From Agrypnia vestita (Eukaryota > Arthropoda > Insecta > Trichoptera > Phryganeidae): a DNA stretch of 64,000 nucleotides. The notes under the pieces are model-generated. The model saw only the letters and a program-made list of their open reading frames with translations, did no database searches and had not been told where the DNA came from. A program made the translations under genes and the position numbers. Each line of letters begins with the position of its first letter. Within the stretch, counting starts at the first letter, position 1. This document shows positions 45,486 to 57,309 of this stretch, piece after piece. The DNA lies in NCBI GenBank assembly GCA_016648135.1, contig JADDOH010010016.1, forward strand, positions 82,510 through 146,509. The letters run 5' to 3'.

Positions 45486-46499
45486 GTGTGTAATCAAAAC
45501 CATATCAATTTTAAAATATCATGGATACCAGTCATAAATGCGTTCATCTCAATATCATCATTTGTATAGCGCCAATTTTGTTTTGATATCGCTCAAACAA
45601 TTGGCAACAAATGGTTGAGCGAGAGGATTACCTTTTTAACAACCTGTGCGAACCCATAGTGGAACATATATAAGAATATTTCTTGTGTTTTTCTTATTTA
45701 CTTAATCTAATGTCTTACATTGTAGTATTCTTGAACTGTTTATATCTTACTTACTTAATTTAATGTCTTAATTTTTGTAACTTAATCCAATATTTCTTTT
45801 TCTATATTTTACTTATTTAAACTAATCTTTTACACTAAGGATTACATTAACAATAGATATATACATATATGACAATGCCCCCCACTTTTAAACACGAGAA
45901 TAAATTCTCATTTAAAGGTTGGTAAGCGTGTATTAATTATATTATATTGCCACTCTTAAGTTTGTACATTTACCAAATAAATTTTCCAAAAAAAAAGAAT
46001 AAAAAAAAAGAGGAGGACCATGGACCGAAGATAAAGACAGATGTACATTCACTAAAAATAATACAAAAAAGGAACTGTCAGCTGCGAAATAGGACAAGGA
46101 CAGATGGAAACAAAACAAAACTCTTATTGGATATAAGAGAAGAAAAATATTCATGAAATGTTTTTTATAAAAAGTATATTAAAATGTTTGTTCTGTACAT
46201 GTAAAGCTTATGTATTTCAAGACCCTCTGATATCACCTCAGTCATAATTTTGTCTTTATAAGGTAGGTTTTCATGTACATTCAGGTACATGTGTCGGTAT
46301 TTATGCGGACGTATGTACACTTGTATTTATAATTTTGTCTTTATATTACATTTTTTCTTCATTTTAACTGTTTTTTTATTCGCTCTGTTATCATGTAGCC
46401 ATGAATATAATTTGTTTAATTTGCGGAAAATTGTTTGAATTTGATACTTGTGATAACTGATATTAGTTTCTCATTAATCATTGATTTAACATAAAACAT
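45486..46499. other. AT-rich DNA, no gene recognised
   Basis: Two complementary frames at 45942-46156 are A/T-rich and unrecognised. Short local duplications of CTTAATTTAATGTCTTA-like sequence occur at about 45690-45840. Confidence 0.35.
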
Positions 46500-46665
46500 A
46501 ACCATAGAGCAGTGGATATGACACTAACTTCTCACACCTTGGGTTTCGGGTTCGATTCCCAGTTAGGTCACATTTAATCTGTGTGATTTACTCAATTTAC
46601 TGGATGTTTCGTGATGTATTTTGCTTTTGTAATTGGGCCTCCCGGCCTGTTGAAGCGTAAAAAAT
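46500..46665 (+). mobile_element. tRNA-derived SINE, family S1, copy 2
   Basis: GACACTAACTTCTCACACCT, TTCGGGTTCGATTCCCAGTT, then GATTTACTCAATTTACTGGA, TTTTGCTTTTGTAATTGGGC and CTGTTGAAGCGTAA, collinear with 28741-28915. Confidence 0.75.
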
Positions 46666-46899
46666 TAAAAATTTAAATAAATGAGCAGAAAAATTTATTT
46701 TATTTATTTTTAATAATTGGAGTATAATAAAACGAAGCCCCAGTGCATGTCCAGCAATCGAACGTTGTCGATCATGTAAACTTTTTCGCATTTGGATTAA
46801 CACATTGTCATTTTCAACTGAATCAACTTCTCTATAACTCAACAAATTTTAAATGAAGTACATTACAATAAGGACAGAGTCAACGGTTTGAACGAGCTC

Positions 46900-47330
46900 T
46901 GGTCTCCATTATCGAGGAGCTCATAAATAAGCCGCTCATCACGGAGCCAGACCCTTGGTACGGGCGGCGGCGCGCAACAAATATTCGTCGGTCCGTTCTA
47001 AAATAAATCACTCGCAGTGCAAAAGTTCAGGGGGTAATTAATGTACGCGCCGTTGTACGGGGTGATCCGTTACGTCGTTATCCGTCGGTCGTTATTCGTT
47101 GCCGGTTATCCGTTAGCGATCACCATAAAGCCCGCGGCGCCGCGACGCGCTGTCAGCGGCGGCGAAAAAACGGCGCCCGCTCGCCCCGCGGACGGAATCG
47201 GAATACTACGGAGGTACATTGTTCCTGGCGATACAGTGTTCACCCAGTTGGACGGCGATTATAAATACATTAGACATGTGTGGCGAGAAGATTTTGATGC
47301 GCTTTTGGAGATGGGCATGTTTTAAAAAAC
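46900..47330. other. CpG-rich island
   Basis: The strongest GC-rich block in the window (CCCGCGGCGCCGCGACGCGC...). A 94-codon plus-strand frame (47041-47325) crosses it with no known domain; such frames are expected in GC-rich DNA. Upstream GAGCTC...GAGCTCATAAATAAGC is a short inverted motif. Possible promoter or regulatory island of an unseen gene. Confidence 0.4.
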
Positions 47331-47922
47331 ATTACTTTCTAACGGAAAGATTTGTACGTCTAGAATAGGCATGATGACAGTATTAAAGAATAAATGATTT
47401 TAGAGAAGATAATATTTTGAACATTTTTAAAAAAATTATCCAGTTTTAATATACACATTGAGATTAATAAGATTTCCAATAAAATAAAAATATAAAATCC
47501 GGCATTCGGCCATTTTAACTGAAACACCGGCCAGAGCGAAATACGTCACGCGTCACGCCTTGATAACTGTCACCACATCTCGTGAACTGTTGTCATAGAC
47601 ACAATTTAATGTTTACTCAGGCTTGACGTCACGCAGACGCCATGACATCTGCGGGCGTTTTTGCGCGAAATCAAAAATAGGTAGATGAAAATGCAATTAT
47701 TTGCGTAAAAACTTAGATTATTACTGAAATAATGTTATTTTCGGTAATATATTAATAAATATTATAAATCACCAGATAAATTTTATGAATAGCCCGTTAC
47801 TTGAGATATTTATTATTTTGGCGTCCACTTCTTATTTACCCCCACCATAGCTCTAGCCACGCCCCGTTCAAAAATTGATTTGTTTTCTAGAATTCGTAGG
47901 TAATGGATAGTTAGTTCGCGTC
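47331..47922. other. no gene recognised
   Basis: A patch at 47500-47660 has several CGTCACGC-type words. Nothing else stands out. Confidence 0.35.
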
Positions 47923-47962
47923 CGTTCTGATGAAGATACAGTAGTGTCGAAACCGGTAGATG
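47923..47962 (+). ncRNA. hammerhead ribozyme motif (ACCGGT type), well formed
   Basis: CTGATGA at 47927-47933, extra A, stem II GATAC/GTGTC (5 pairs incl. one wobble, loop AGTA), GAAA at 47949-47952, ACCGGT palindrome, A17. Stem I CGTT/GATG pairs with wobbles. It lies on the strand opposite to the adjoining PLE frame. Confidence 0.55.
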
Positions 47963-48049
47963 TAGAGTTACTAGTTAAGTGGATAATACAAAGTTGTTTT
48001 ATTAAAATTAATAAATTAAAATAATCATTATAATTCATGATACGGTTCG

Positions 48050-48182
48050 CGAATTCAGAATAGTTATTTCTAGTAAGACACCGACGATGCTCTTTTAGAG
48101 TTTGACCGATATATTTACTATTACAATCTCCGCATGAAATTTCGTAAAATTCGTGATCATCATGAATAATCTGAACAACGCC
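48050..48182 (-). pseudogene. Penelope-like GIY-YIG domain remnant
   Basis: The minus strand translates as DDHEFYEISCGDCNSKYIGQ, then TLKEHRRCLTRNNYSEFANR. The FYEISCGDCNxKYIGQT core with paired cysteines is the Penelope GIY-YIG motif. No flanking RT, and the fragment runs directly into inverted PLE 3' sequence with the hammerhead at 47923. Confidence 0.75.
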
Positions 48183-48359
48183 GGTAGTTTTAGTAGAAGC
48201 AAAATCTCAATACTAAAATAAAATTGGACCATTGTTCCGTCGAGGCTCTAAATAAAGTCCGAAGAGCCAACATACGCAGTTGCCGTAGGTGCAGTTATCT
48301 GGTCACCGCAAATTTATTGCTCACTGCATTTTTGCATAGTTACATTTTGATGTATTTTT

Positions 48360-48480
48360 GTATTTTTATTGTACTGATGTAGTATTGATGTACTGATTTA
48401 TTGTACATTGTACATTGTATTATTGTATTATTATTGTATTATTGTACATTGTTGATGTACTGATTTATTGTACATTGACG
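48360..48480. repeat. cryptic simple repeat of TTGTAC/TTATTG words
   Basis: GATGTACTGATTTATTGTAC and TATTGTATTATTGTA units recur several times. Low-complexity, slippage-type sequence. Confidence 0.75.
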
Positions 48481-49151
48481 AAAAACTATACATAACGTTA
48501 GTTAAAAATACAATGGAGGATTATCAAAAATTGGTATGTTTTTGATGTTAAAATTAACTGTGTAAAATTGTGTACTGAACTGGCAATTTGTTTGCAATTT
48601 ATCATTTCGCATTTTGATTTCCCACTCAAATTGGGATTTAGTTTTCACGATTTTGGTCGAATGAGAGTTTTGAGTTTTATACTGTAGTCGCTTTATACAT
48701 GAAAGCGTTTTATTTTTTGTAATTGTTTCACAACAATACTGGGGCACGAGCGTCTGACACGGCACTTAAAGTTGTGCGTTGGCTGTATGTATTACTTTTG
48801 AATTATTAAATACTTTAAACGGATTAAATTAGGTCGCGCCGTGGGCCATTAGCATTTCACTCGGTAGACAGCATTGATCTTAGAACGGATGGTCTCCACA
48901 CTTGAGAGGTGACATTATAAATCATATACCTAAAAATTTTCAGAAATTTTATAAAACACTTTTATTCTGCATTTTGGTTTCACAGTAGGACTATCAATCG
49001 GGATTATTAAAGACGTATTGATAAACTGTATTTAAAAATATTAATATTTTTTTAAATAAATCAATAAGACAAGAATACAACACGTACCTATCACAATAAC
49101 CAAATTTATTTTACAGTTTTAAAGGAATCGTTAAATTCTCAAGCAATATGT
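48481..49151. other. no gene recognised
   Basis: AT-rich. A minus-strand frame of 87 codons (48502-48765) has no recognisable domain. Confidence 0.35.
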
Positions 49152-49310
49152 ATTTCAATTTAATTAAGAGCAGCTTGTTGGTGTAGTGGCTCTTGACTAG
49201 TAATCCAATGGTCGGTGGTTCTAGCCCCATTCCAGGATACCAGCGAGTTAATTCTATATTAAGAATATTAATATGGCATGTATTGCGTGTTCGGGCCTCT
49301 AAATTAAAAA
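49152..49310 (+). mobile_element. SINE-like repeat family S3, copy 2
   Basis: GTTGGTGTAGTGGCTCTTGA looks like a tRNA D-arm/A box. It is followed by TGGTCGGTGGTTCTAGCCCC and a body with GATACCAGCGAGTTAATTC, TATTGCGTGTTCGGGCCTCT and a T/A-rich end. Confidence 0.6.
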
Positions 49311-49691
49311 AATATATATATTATTAAAAATAATAAATTTTAACATATATTGCGATAAAAACAAAATGGCAGTTAAATATTTAGCAAAATTAAAAACTGA
49401 TAAACCTTTCATACCCTACGATGCCTTCCATACATACATTTCAGATGTAATCCACAATGCTTGTAGGGGTTGTATTTTTAACACCTACCTTATTTTTTGA
49501 TAATTAAATGGATATTTCAAAGCACTGCTTACAGCTCATGATGTAAATGACGTTGCAAGTTAAAAATAGTAACGTTGTACTATAAATGCCGATAGAAAAA
49601 GCTTTTGTAAATATTACGACGCTAGAACGCATCGTCTGAATGGTTTGAATGCTTCTTATAAACAGATTTTCCGTTTCATAATTAACACAAA

Positions 49692-49884
49692 AAGGGTGCA
49701 ACAGTTGAGATGGAAGACCAAATATGACTCAATGCTCCAAAATATTACGAAGAAACGGCCTGGATGAAAAACCGAACCAAACCGAAGAAGATACAGCCTG
49801 AAAACGAGAAGAGCCGACTCCAATAGCCTACGTAGGCAATGAGTTGGGACAGTGCAAGGAAAAAGATGTACAGGGTGCAACAGA
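49692..49884. other. segment flanked by an 11-bp direct repeat
   Basis: GGGTGCAACAG occurs at the left (about 49694) and right (about 49874) of a roughly 180-bp GC-richer segment, as a target-site duplication would. The interior is not recognised. Confidence 0.4.
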
Positions 49885-51164
49885 GCTAGTAAAATATATA
49901 TCTAAGATAGATGAATAATGGACTGGTTCGAAACATCATGTACATGCATAATATTAATATACCATCACAAATAAATCGAGGAAATCAATCAAGTCTTATG
50001 TCAAGACTGCCTCTTGAGATTGTGGAAAAAAGTGCGAATTTCCAAAAAAAACATGCAAGGCTATTTAATTCTAGTCACATCATTAATCAATCTTTTGACG
50101 CTTACTGAATAGTAGTCAAGTATATTGATTGGTTGCCACAAGAAGCCGTCACGCGTTGGTGGAGTGTACATGACCACCTAACGAAATTCGAATCTTGAAC
50201 TTGAATTTAATTTAATTTACCGAACACTCAACAAATTGCTGAACTATTGTCGAGAAATTAAGACAATTCAAGATAAGTTATTGGGGAGGGTAAGACTGCA
50301 TTGGTAACCAAGTTATCTCACAGTTTCTGGCATTACTTCATTAACTATGAGTTATAAAACTATGAGTCAATAGGTACTATAAGAGTACTAGAAAGGAGCA
50401 GACTCTATCAGGTTTTATCAGGTGTAATTGGTAATTAATCTAAATACAGTGCGTTCTTGACCTATTAGTCTAGAGGAGAGGGCATGAAAAGGAGAGTGTT
50501 ATTTTTTTCATTAATGGCAATATGGACAGAAAGAGTTCGATATCGTTTCGAGAGGAACGGTGCCTCTTATCATCAGTTATTACATAACTATAGATTTGAC
50601 AGAATAGCTCAACGTATGAGCAGTACAAAGTGGAGTTTAGTAAAAATTAAAATAGCCACCAAAAAACGCCATATAAAAAAGCTATTTTTTTAAGGTTTAA
50701 GGTAACGTCATGAGCTGACTTTATACGCTTGACTTGCGTGCAGTTGTCACGGAAGCCATTTATCCGTAAAGTGCCCCAAGAGCGCGCGGTTCCTAAGAGT
50801 ACGCAGTATTCAAATTTCCCACAATTTTGGTCGATTGGCACTTATTTCGGTCACGTTTCGAACGCCCGACGACGAACTTTGTGTTGACGAAATTTGGAGC
50901 AAAACAAATGTTTTGATGAAAAAATGTAAGTTTTCTTAAATCTGACACTTCTAACTTAACAATCTAACACAAATCTAACACATAAAATGTTTTTGTGTTT
51001 TGCAACGTGTGTGACGTATTGGTTTTAAAAAGGAACTAGAATTTCGTGTCGAATTTGGTGAAAATACTTTATTGGCAAACAACTGACAGAATTCATTCAT
51101 GCCGGTGTCGACTAGATGGAGTTACCAGTGCGGCTATTTGAAATCATGGTCTAGGTGTAGGTAA
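49885..51164. other. no gene recognised
   Basis: Frames at 49911-50108 and 50484-50693 are unrecognised. 50700-50940 is a GC-richer patch ending in ATGTAAGT, weakly exon-like, not called. Confidence 0.35.
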
Positions 51165-51509
51165 CAAGAGTGCGCATGTATTTTTTGTACTTTTGCGAAA
51201 CTTTAAAATAATTTATGTTTTTTTGTTGCAAATGGAATCAAAACCGCGAGAAACAAGCGGACAAAATATTTGATCTTGATCTTGCTCGCAAGATGGTAGG
51301 GGAAGGGAAAGTTAGAGATGTTTGGCTGATTTATTAAGTATGGCAGAATCAAGTTTGAAATAACGCATAAAGCTGCACCTGCCATCTCCCTTGGCAGATA
51401 CGGGTCTACATTTTCTGAAGAAACAGAAAAAGAATTGGTCAAATAAATTAAAATTATGATCTCAATGTTTTACAGATTATGTTACAATGAAGTAGAATGC
51501 GCACTCTTG
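51165..51509. mobile_element. TIR element with a pogo/CENP-B-like protein fragment
   Basis: CAAGAGTGCGCAT (51165-51177) and ATGCGCACTCTTG (51497-51509) are perfect 13-bp inverted ends. Inside, plus-strand 51357-51446 reads LGRYGSTFSEETEKELVK-stop, resembling the LGRxxxxFSxExExELV segment after the helix-turn-helix of pogo/Tigger-type transposases. Upstream codons are broken. Probably an internally deleted DNA transposon. The superfamily call rests on one short motif. Confidence 0.5.
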
Positions 51510-51829
51510 GGAGACAACTGTCTACTTCACTGTTAATTATGGTTGTAAATCCTAAATGTTACTATTTTTGTTGCATTTTTAAAGTTTAGTAAGAAGACTA
51601 AGAATACAAATAAATATTAAAAGTGTTTTGATTAGAATATCGAGTTTTTTTTTTGCACTATCCTCATGTCTCTTAAAACCGCGCACTCTAAGGGCACCTT
51701 ACTCTACTTGTTTACTAGATGACATGCAAAAAATTAATTAACATTAAAAACTATAATAGTTAGGAGTGCTAGAAAGAATCAGGTATTTTTGCGGAGTGCA
51801 TACTAGGAGTGGGAAACATTACGTAGTTT

Positions 51830-52010
51830 AATAACGGTCTAATTCTACAGGTTTTAATATGACTGTATAAACAAATGCGTCTTTAGTTGTTTTTTGAACT
51901 GTGGAAGCTGTCTGTTTGTCTCAGTTTATTAGGTAGTTTATTCCAACTTTGGTCCAGTCACCGCGAAAGAACGGTTATCGAAATTGGTCATGTGGACGCG
52001 ATTTACTTCA
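51830..52010 (-). pseudogene. jockey/CR1-type LINE C-terminal remnant, minus strand
   Basis: The minus strand reads NRSFAVTGPKLE-stop, then LPQFKKQLKTHLFIQSY. This is the RSFxxxGPKLWNxLP...FKKxLKTHLF end of LINE polyproteins, with stops between. Confidence 0.65.
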
Positions 52011-52104
52011 ACTAACCTATTTGTATTAGATGTTGAAAATATAGCTAGCTATTTGTATTAGATGTGGATTTGTAAAATCTAGCCACAAATATTTATTTTT
52101 ACCA

Positions 52105-52300
52105 CGCTTATATAAGATTCACCCGTTTGTCTATTTATCCAGACGGAATATAATAACAGATATTTCACCCGCTTCAAAATGTCCAATCGAGCTGATATTT
52201 TGCAAACGGACGTACATTTGATGACAATAGATGAATCGATTATCAGAGTTACTAATTAATCAATTCATCCATCATAATTAAGAAATGAAAGTTTTATATG
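52105..52300 (+). repeat. dispersed repeat family C, diverged copy
   Basis: CACCCGTTTGTCTATTTATC, TTCACCCGCTTCAAAATGTC then CAATCGAGCTGATATTTTGC and GATGACAATAGATGAATCGA follow the order of copies 1 and 2 with many differences. Confidence 0.4.
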
Positions 52301-52769
52301 GGAATTAAGTTAACGAGCTCACTAAAAGATGGCGATGGTTTTCTACCAAAGTGATTTTGTACGCCGGATAATATTATAATTAAAAAGTAGAAAATTATGT
52401 AACATAAACATAAAAAAACATATTTTTTAAAGAACAGTTTTATTTTTTAAATGTAGGTAGGAACCTACTAAAAAGTAAAAAATATTTTTTTTGCCTCACT
52501 AAACAAGAGTGAGGCAAAAATTTTTTGGCCGAAATTTTTTTATTATATGTAATATAAGCGTGGTTTTTCCTACACTTAAGATTAAACAGTACATTAAAAG
52601 TTAAGTCATTCGAACGTGTAAAATAAACATAGCAATTTGCTATAAAATACTACGCCGATGTCTGTCGCATTTCACGTGCTAAGTTATTTGACCTTGAAAT
52701 CAATATTTGTGGAGTGATTTAATATTTCATACAATTTGTTGACTTATATGTAACATAACTCATTTATCT

Positions 52770-53125
52770 TCTAGGGTTAATATTAAATGTCTCATTAGTG
52801 ACATTAACGACATTAGAACAATTAGGGACATCTGTGGGCATTTAGGGGTAATGAAAATGCTTCGGGGCAGGCCGCGTTGAGGACGGTTACAACATACATG
52901 TAAAGCATGGCACGCAATTTGAATATATACAACTTCCAAAAAATTAGCAGATATGGTATATTCTATCATGGGTGGAAATGGCGAACGTTACATTGTGTAA
53001 AGTGATCACTTAAGCCAGCCGTACAGTGTGGTAAGCCCTATGTACACCCAAAAAGACTTCTATACCTTCTTTCCCATAATAAACACATACAGTTTCGTCT
53101 CTGTGAGACATCTATAATACCTATA
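52770..53125. mobile_element. MITE family A, copy 5
   Basis: Carries GAACGTTACATTGTGTAAAG, TGATCACTTAAGCCAGCCGT, AAAAGACTTCTATACC and the right end AGTTTCGTCTCTGTGAGACA then TCTATAATACC. The left end is present but diverged. Confidence 0.7.
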
Positions 53126-55119
53126 CATTTATTTAGAAAATCATTTGTTTTTTTATATTGACTTTATTCGCTTAAATCTAAAAGTAAATATAATAAAATA
53201 ATAATAATTTAGTGGGGCGACCCTTGCATATCGCCTGAGCCACGCGCTCATTGCGCGTCACACTCTAATTATGTGAAGTTGTAATTCGAGTGAAATTCCA
53301 CTAAGATGGGGACGTTACTGACTAACAGACAGTCAACAAATTATTATATATAATATAATAGATTCTCCTAATTATCATACAATGTTTTGCAATATTCATT
53401 AAATGATTGTAGTCAAGATTATGTATGTCTCAGAGTAAGGTCTGTAGGGTGACTTCTGAAATCATCGCATACATCGCACAAATCAGCTTTTCATCTTTTT
53501 TTGCATCTCTACACTCTCCTTTAAAAGCTTAACTTCAAAAAATAAATTACTCCTCTACTGAAGAATTCTTTGCACGGGCTGAAGAGAGCCTATGAAAAAT
53601 TATTTAATGACATTTAAGGTAATATATTACAGGTCCCTACGAGAAATCCTGAAGTTCAACAGAATCTGAAGTCTGCTCAATCAGCTGCAAATAGGTAGGA
53701 AACTGGTTGAACTAATGCGTGTAAAAAGGGCCAAATAATGTTATGATGGAGCATTCTGCGTGGCTGATCTCGTAGAGCGGAATAAATAGCCGCCATATAA
53801 AGGCCAAGTTCAAACGGCTATTAAAAACAGTTTACCAGAGCTATCCCTTAATATTGTCCTCTTAATAATAATATTTTTTATCAAGCATACTTAAAGGTTC
53901 CTTTGGCCTTTCGTTCAATTGTTTATGGATCATCAAGAGATGCACTGGCTGCATGCCCGTCCATTAACTAAAGGCTGCCGCGAGATCTCGAAAATCAAAA
54001 AAATATTACAAAATAAATTATCTTTATTTAATAAAAATTATTTACAATCGTCCAGGTGGTTTTTTTTATAATTTATGATCGCTTTAATAATAATTTATTA
54101 ATAAATAATTCTGCAGATGATTTTTTCTAATTCCGCTGAATAAGTACGTACAAGTATTGATATGGTATTTCAAAAACTATTCAACAATAATAATTACAAA
54201 ATGAGTTTACGTGATTCAAAATAAAGGTAAACTTAACAAAACACAATTATTCGTTTGAGAAATCGCGTTCGATTTAAAACTCGATATTATCACAATAACC
54301 TATCAATCCATTTCGGATAGAACATTAAACTATATCCAGGGATATTTTACGGCGGCCCGGATGTGCCGTGTAGTGTTGGGAAATGGCGAACCGATATTAG
54401 GGCGACAGCTGTTGCGGTAATATATGTGTACCCAAACATCAGAGGAACCATTACTATTCCGATCTGACGCCTGTCGTCGTTCTGGTCTCCGGGTAGCGCG
54501 CCCAGGAAGTGCTCGCTTTTATATCCACCACTAATGATCGGCTAGAAGCTCCGATCGGATCGTATCCTCAGAAGAAGTTTAACTGCCTAGAAAATTTTAT
54601 ATCCGAATAATTTTAGCAGTTGCACATAAATAAATTTGGCGTAATGTGGGTACAGCAACAGAAGCTCTATAAAAAACTAAACCATTAAACAAGTTTTTAT
54701 GGGATACTTTTTTTTGTAAAATATAACAACAATTAAAGACGAATTGAAACTTATAACATAACACTAAACTTACAGTAATTTAAAATATTTCTAAAATGTC
54801 AGATGTTTTGAGCTTTGATAAGACACTTCATGCTTTGAAGATTAAATTCTAAAAACATTTGTCAGTCAATTTAGATTTTCGAAATTCGTAGTGAAGTACC
54901 TATTACCGACGAAGTAATTCAAATTTAGAAAATATTCCGCGACGTTATCGGGCCTGAAGTTTCACTGTCCATAAGAAGTTCGCGCTCTTGGGACTTAAAT
55001 AGAATCTATAAATAGCATTATTTAAAACAATGTAAAAATAGAATTAATTATTCAGAATTCTCTAATCAACTTTTGGAAACAAACCATTCATGTGATATAA
55101 ACAAGCGTTTAGAAATTTT
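53126..55119. other. no gene; GC-richer islands at 53760-53990 and 54300-54570
   Basis: Island 1 includes GCCGCCATATAAAGGCC and GCATGCCCGTCCATTAAC. Island 2 includes CGACAGCTGTTGCGG (E-box) and CCACTAATGATCGG. Neither has a long frame. Candidate cis-regulatory sequence by composition only. Confidence 0.35.
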
Positions 55120-55345
55120 ACATACAAATAACTGAATTCCATTTAGATAATTTAGAAATTTTAGGCTTAAGAAAAAGTGATAATAGTTAATTAATTATTA
55201 TAAATAACCAAATCCTTTTACTAATGTGTAGTTTAATTTGTTTTACATTAGTTAATTCGTTATTCAACTCTCATATATTTTTTTTGTCAATATCTGTACC
55301 TACCTCTAATTCTAATTTTCACTTTATGTTGTATCCTGATGAAGA
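55120..55345 (+). repeat. ribozyme-bearing repeat family E, copy with broken hammerhead
   Basis: AAGTGATAATAGTTAATTAA, TTATTATAAATAACCAAATC and TTTTACATTAGTTAATT follow the family body. It ends GTATCCTGATGAAGAGAC (55331-55348), the first half of a hammerhead core. The GAAA half is not recognisable. Confidence 0.45.
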
Positions 55346-56455
55346 GACTGTCTTAACATAGTGTTTTCTTCTTATTAATATTTATCGTAAAAATATACAT
55401 ATGTTCAAAGAAAGGGATCATTGCCTTCTAAAACAAAAAAAAATCTCGATTTAAAAATCGATCCAAAATAGCATGTTATAATCCTTTCTATACACTGTTA
55501 TTGCACACGATAAATTACACATTTATATTATAGTATTTAATATTGGCGATTCAAATATGCTAATTTTCCGAAACAAAAATTAAGGCAGTGTTTTGCGAGG
55601 TTTCGTTTACCACCATGTCGTATTCTACGCGCTGGAATATTCTGCCTGTCAAATCAATCTTAAGGCGTAACAGGGAACGAATCAAATCACATGTATCTGA
55701 TTAAATAATGAACAATAAATCACTCCTGATTTCACGTACTTAAATTATTTAATAATACATTACGGCAGGTCGAATAACGTACAAGAACAGTTGTGATAAT
55801 TACTATCTTGATAAACATAGGTATTTTTGATGAAGGCCTGAACTATAATGAAACTAATTAGTTGAATCGATTATACACAGTTCGTACATACATCCGTAGC
55901 ATGTGTTTATAGCATAAGGCAAAGGCAATATAGTAAATGAAAAAATAAAATGTTAATGGTTCGTGGACCGAAATTTTTTTTAGCAAATAATTAAAAATAT
56001 TTCATGGACCAACATTTTTAATACAGATCAAATTTATAGACAGTTTCCAATCAACAAAAAAGTATAATGTTTTTGAATAAGATTACCTAGCAGAAGTGAC
56101 ATATTTACAGCTGATAACTGCATTTGAAGCGTGTTTTAATATAATAGAAGCATTTTATCAAATGCATATCAATTTTAAGATCTCTGCTCAGGCTGTAAAA
56201 TCAGTTACCTACAAATGATTTTTCTCTCAATTATGTCAATTGCACAGGGGCGCTTTTATTTTTTATTTTTGAACCATTCAGTTGGCACATTGACGAACTA
56301 TTTTATTTTATGAAAATTTTAACGAATTATTTTGTTTTCAGACCTTAGAGCCACACAGCTCAGTATAAATTTTATAGCCTTTCGGTGCTCAGGCCTATTC
56401 CGATATATGTTCTTAGGTTTTAATGAAATCAATTTCGGAATTTTCAAAATCTGCT
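55346..56455. other. AT-rich DNA, no gene recognised
   Basis: No open frame above background and no repeat called. Confidence 0.4.
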
Positions 56456-56602
56456 GGTTTGAGTTTTCTGGGATATTGCGCCTTATTTTTACCTTCCTGT
56501 CGTATTGTTGATCTGCTCTGATGATGGACCCTACAACGGGATCCGAAACGTCGATCTAAAAGGTAATGGAAAAACGTCATTGTATCCCAGAAAATCCAAA
56601 CC
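56456..56602 (+). mobile_element. short element with inverted ends and a hammerhead motif
   Basis: GGTTTGAGTTTTCTGGGATA (56456-56475) is inverted, with two mismatches, as TATCCCAGAAAATCCAAACC (56583-56602). The hammerhead motif lies between. Only 147 bp, no protein. Confidence 0.55.
56510..56556 (+). ncRNA. hammerhead ribozyme motif (ACGT type)
   Basis: CTGATGA at 56518-56524, extra T, stem II GGACCC/GGGATCC (6 pairs with one bulged A), GAAA at 56545-56548, ACGT, C17 at 56552. Stem I is uncertain: GATC at 56510-56513 could pair with GATC at 56553-56556 across unpaired bases. Confidence 0.55.
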
Positions 56603-56629
56603 ATAAGATTATTTCATTTTTATTATACA

Positions 56630-57060
56630 CTATCTGTTTGTACCCGGCGTAGCTCGGTTTAAGGATATGGTTTGTGGGAACACACAAAGATTTCTTTGTT
56701 TGGCAGTTATAGGTTTTTCATGTATTCCATCGGGACCGAAAGAATAAGTATCCCAAATTCGGGTCAGATTAGTCAAACGGTGTAGATTTGTACAGAAAAT
56801 ATATCAGGGGGAGGGGTTGGTGTAAAGGGGAGGGAAATAATATCATCTGTGTTACCGAGCGAGTCCGAAAGAATAAGTATGCAAAATTTGAGTCCGATCG
56901 GTCGAAAAGTACAGATTTGCATTGAAAATATATCAGCGGGAGGGGGATGGATAAAGGGGAAGGAGGAAAATGTTGCCTGTATTACCCGCCAGGTCCTAAA
57001 GAAGAAGTATGCAATTTTTGTATAGAGAACAGACAGAAATTGAGTTTTAAAGATATATAT
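56630..57060 (+). repeat. LINE 3'-end-like repeat with about 130-bp tandem units
   Basis: Begins GTACCCGGCGTAGCTCGG. The unit starting GACCGAAAGAATAAGTAT at 56734 recurs at 56863 and 56993 (spacing 129-130 bp), the third shortened. It ends AACAGACAGAAATTGAGTTT then a TATATA run. Such phrases are common at insect LINE 3' ends. Confidence 0.65.
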
Positions 57061-57309
57061 ATTATAGGTAGTTAAAGAAATATCTTATATGACAAAAGAC
57101 GAAATATAAATATATATAAAAAATCAAAAGTAAGCATTAACAAACGTAATTTTATAAAAAATCAATTTGATAGAAAGGAAGACGCATTCGAAAAGATGAG
57201 TATTTCTGTTGTTACAAAAAAAAATATAGTGGAGGAAGTTACCGTAAGACATAAATGTAGCGTAGATAATCTAAGGGCACGAATTGCAAAAACAAATAAT
57301 AAGACTTAC

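Noticed and set aside
47041..47325. 94-codon frame in the CpG-rich island
   Set aside because: No domain, and GC-rich DNA yields open frames by chance; no splice or Kozak support.
49911..50108. 65-codon frame as a transposase piece
   Set aside because: No motif of any transposase family could be matched.
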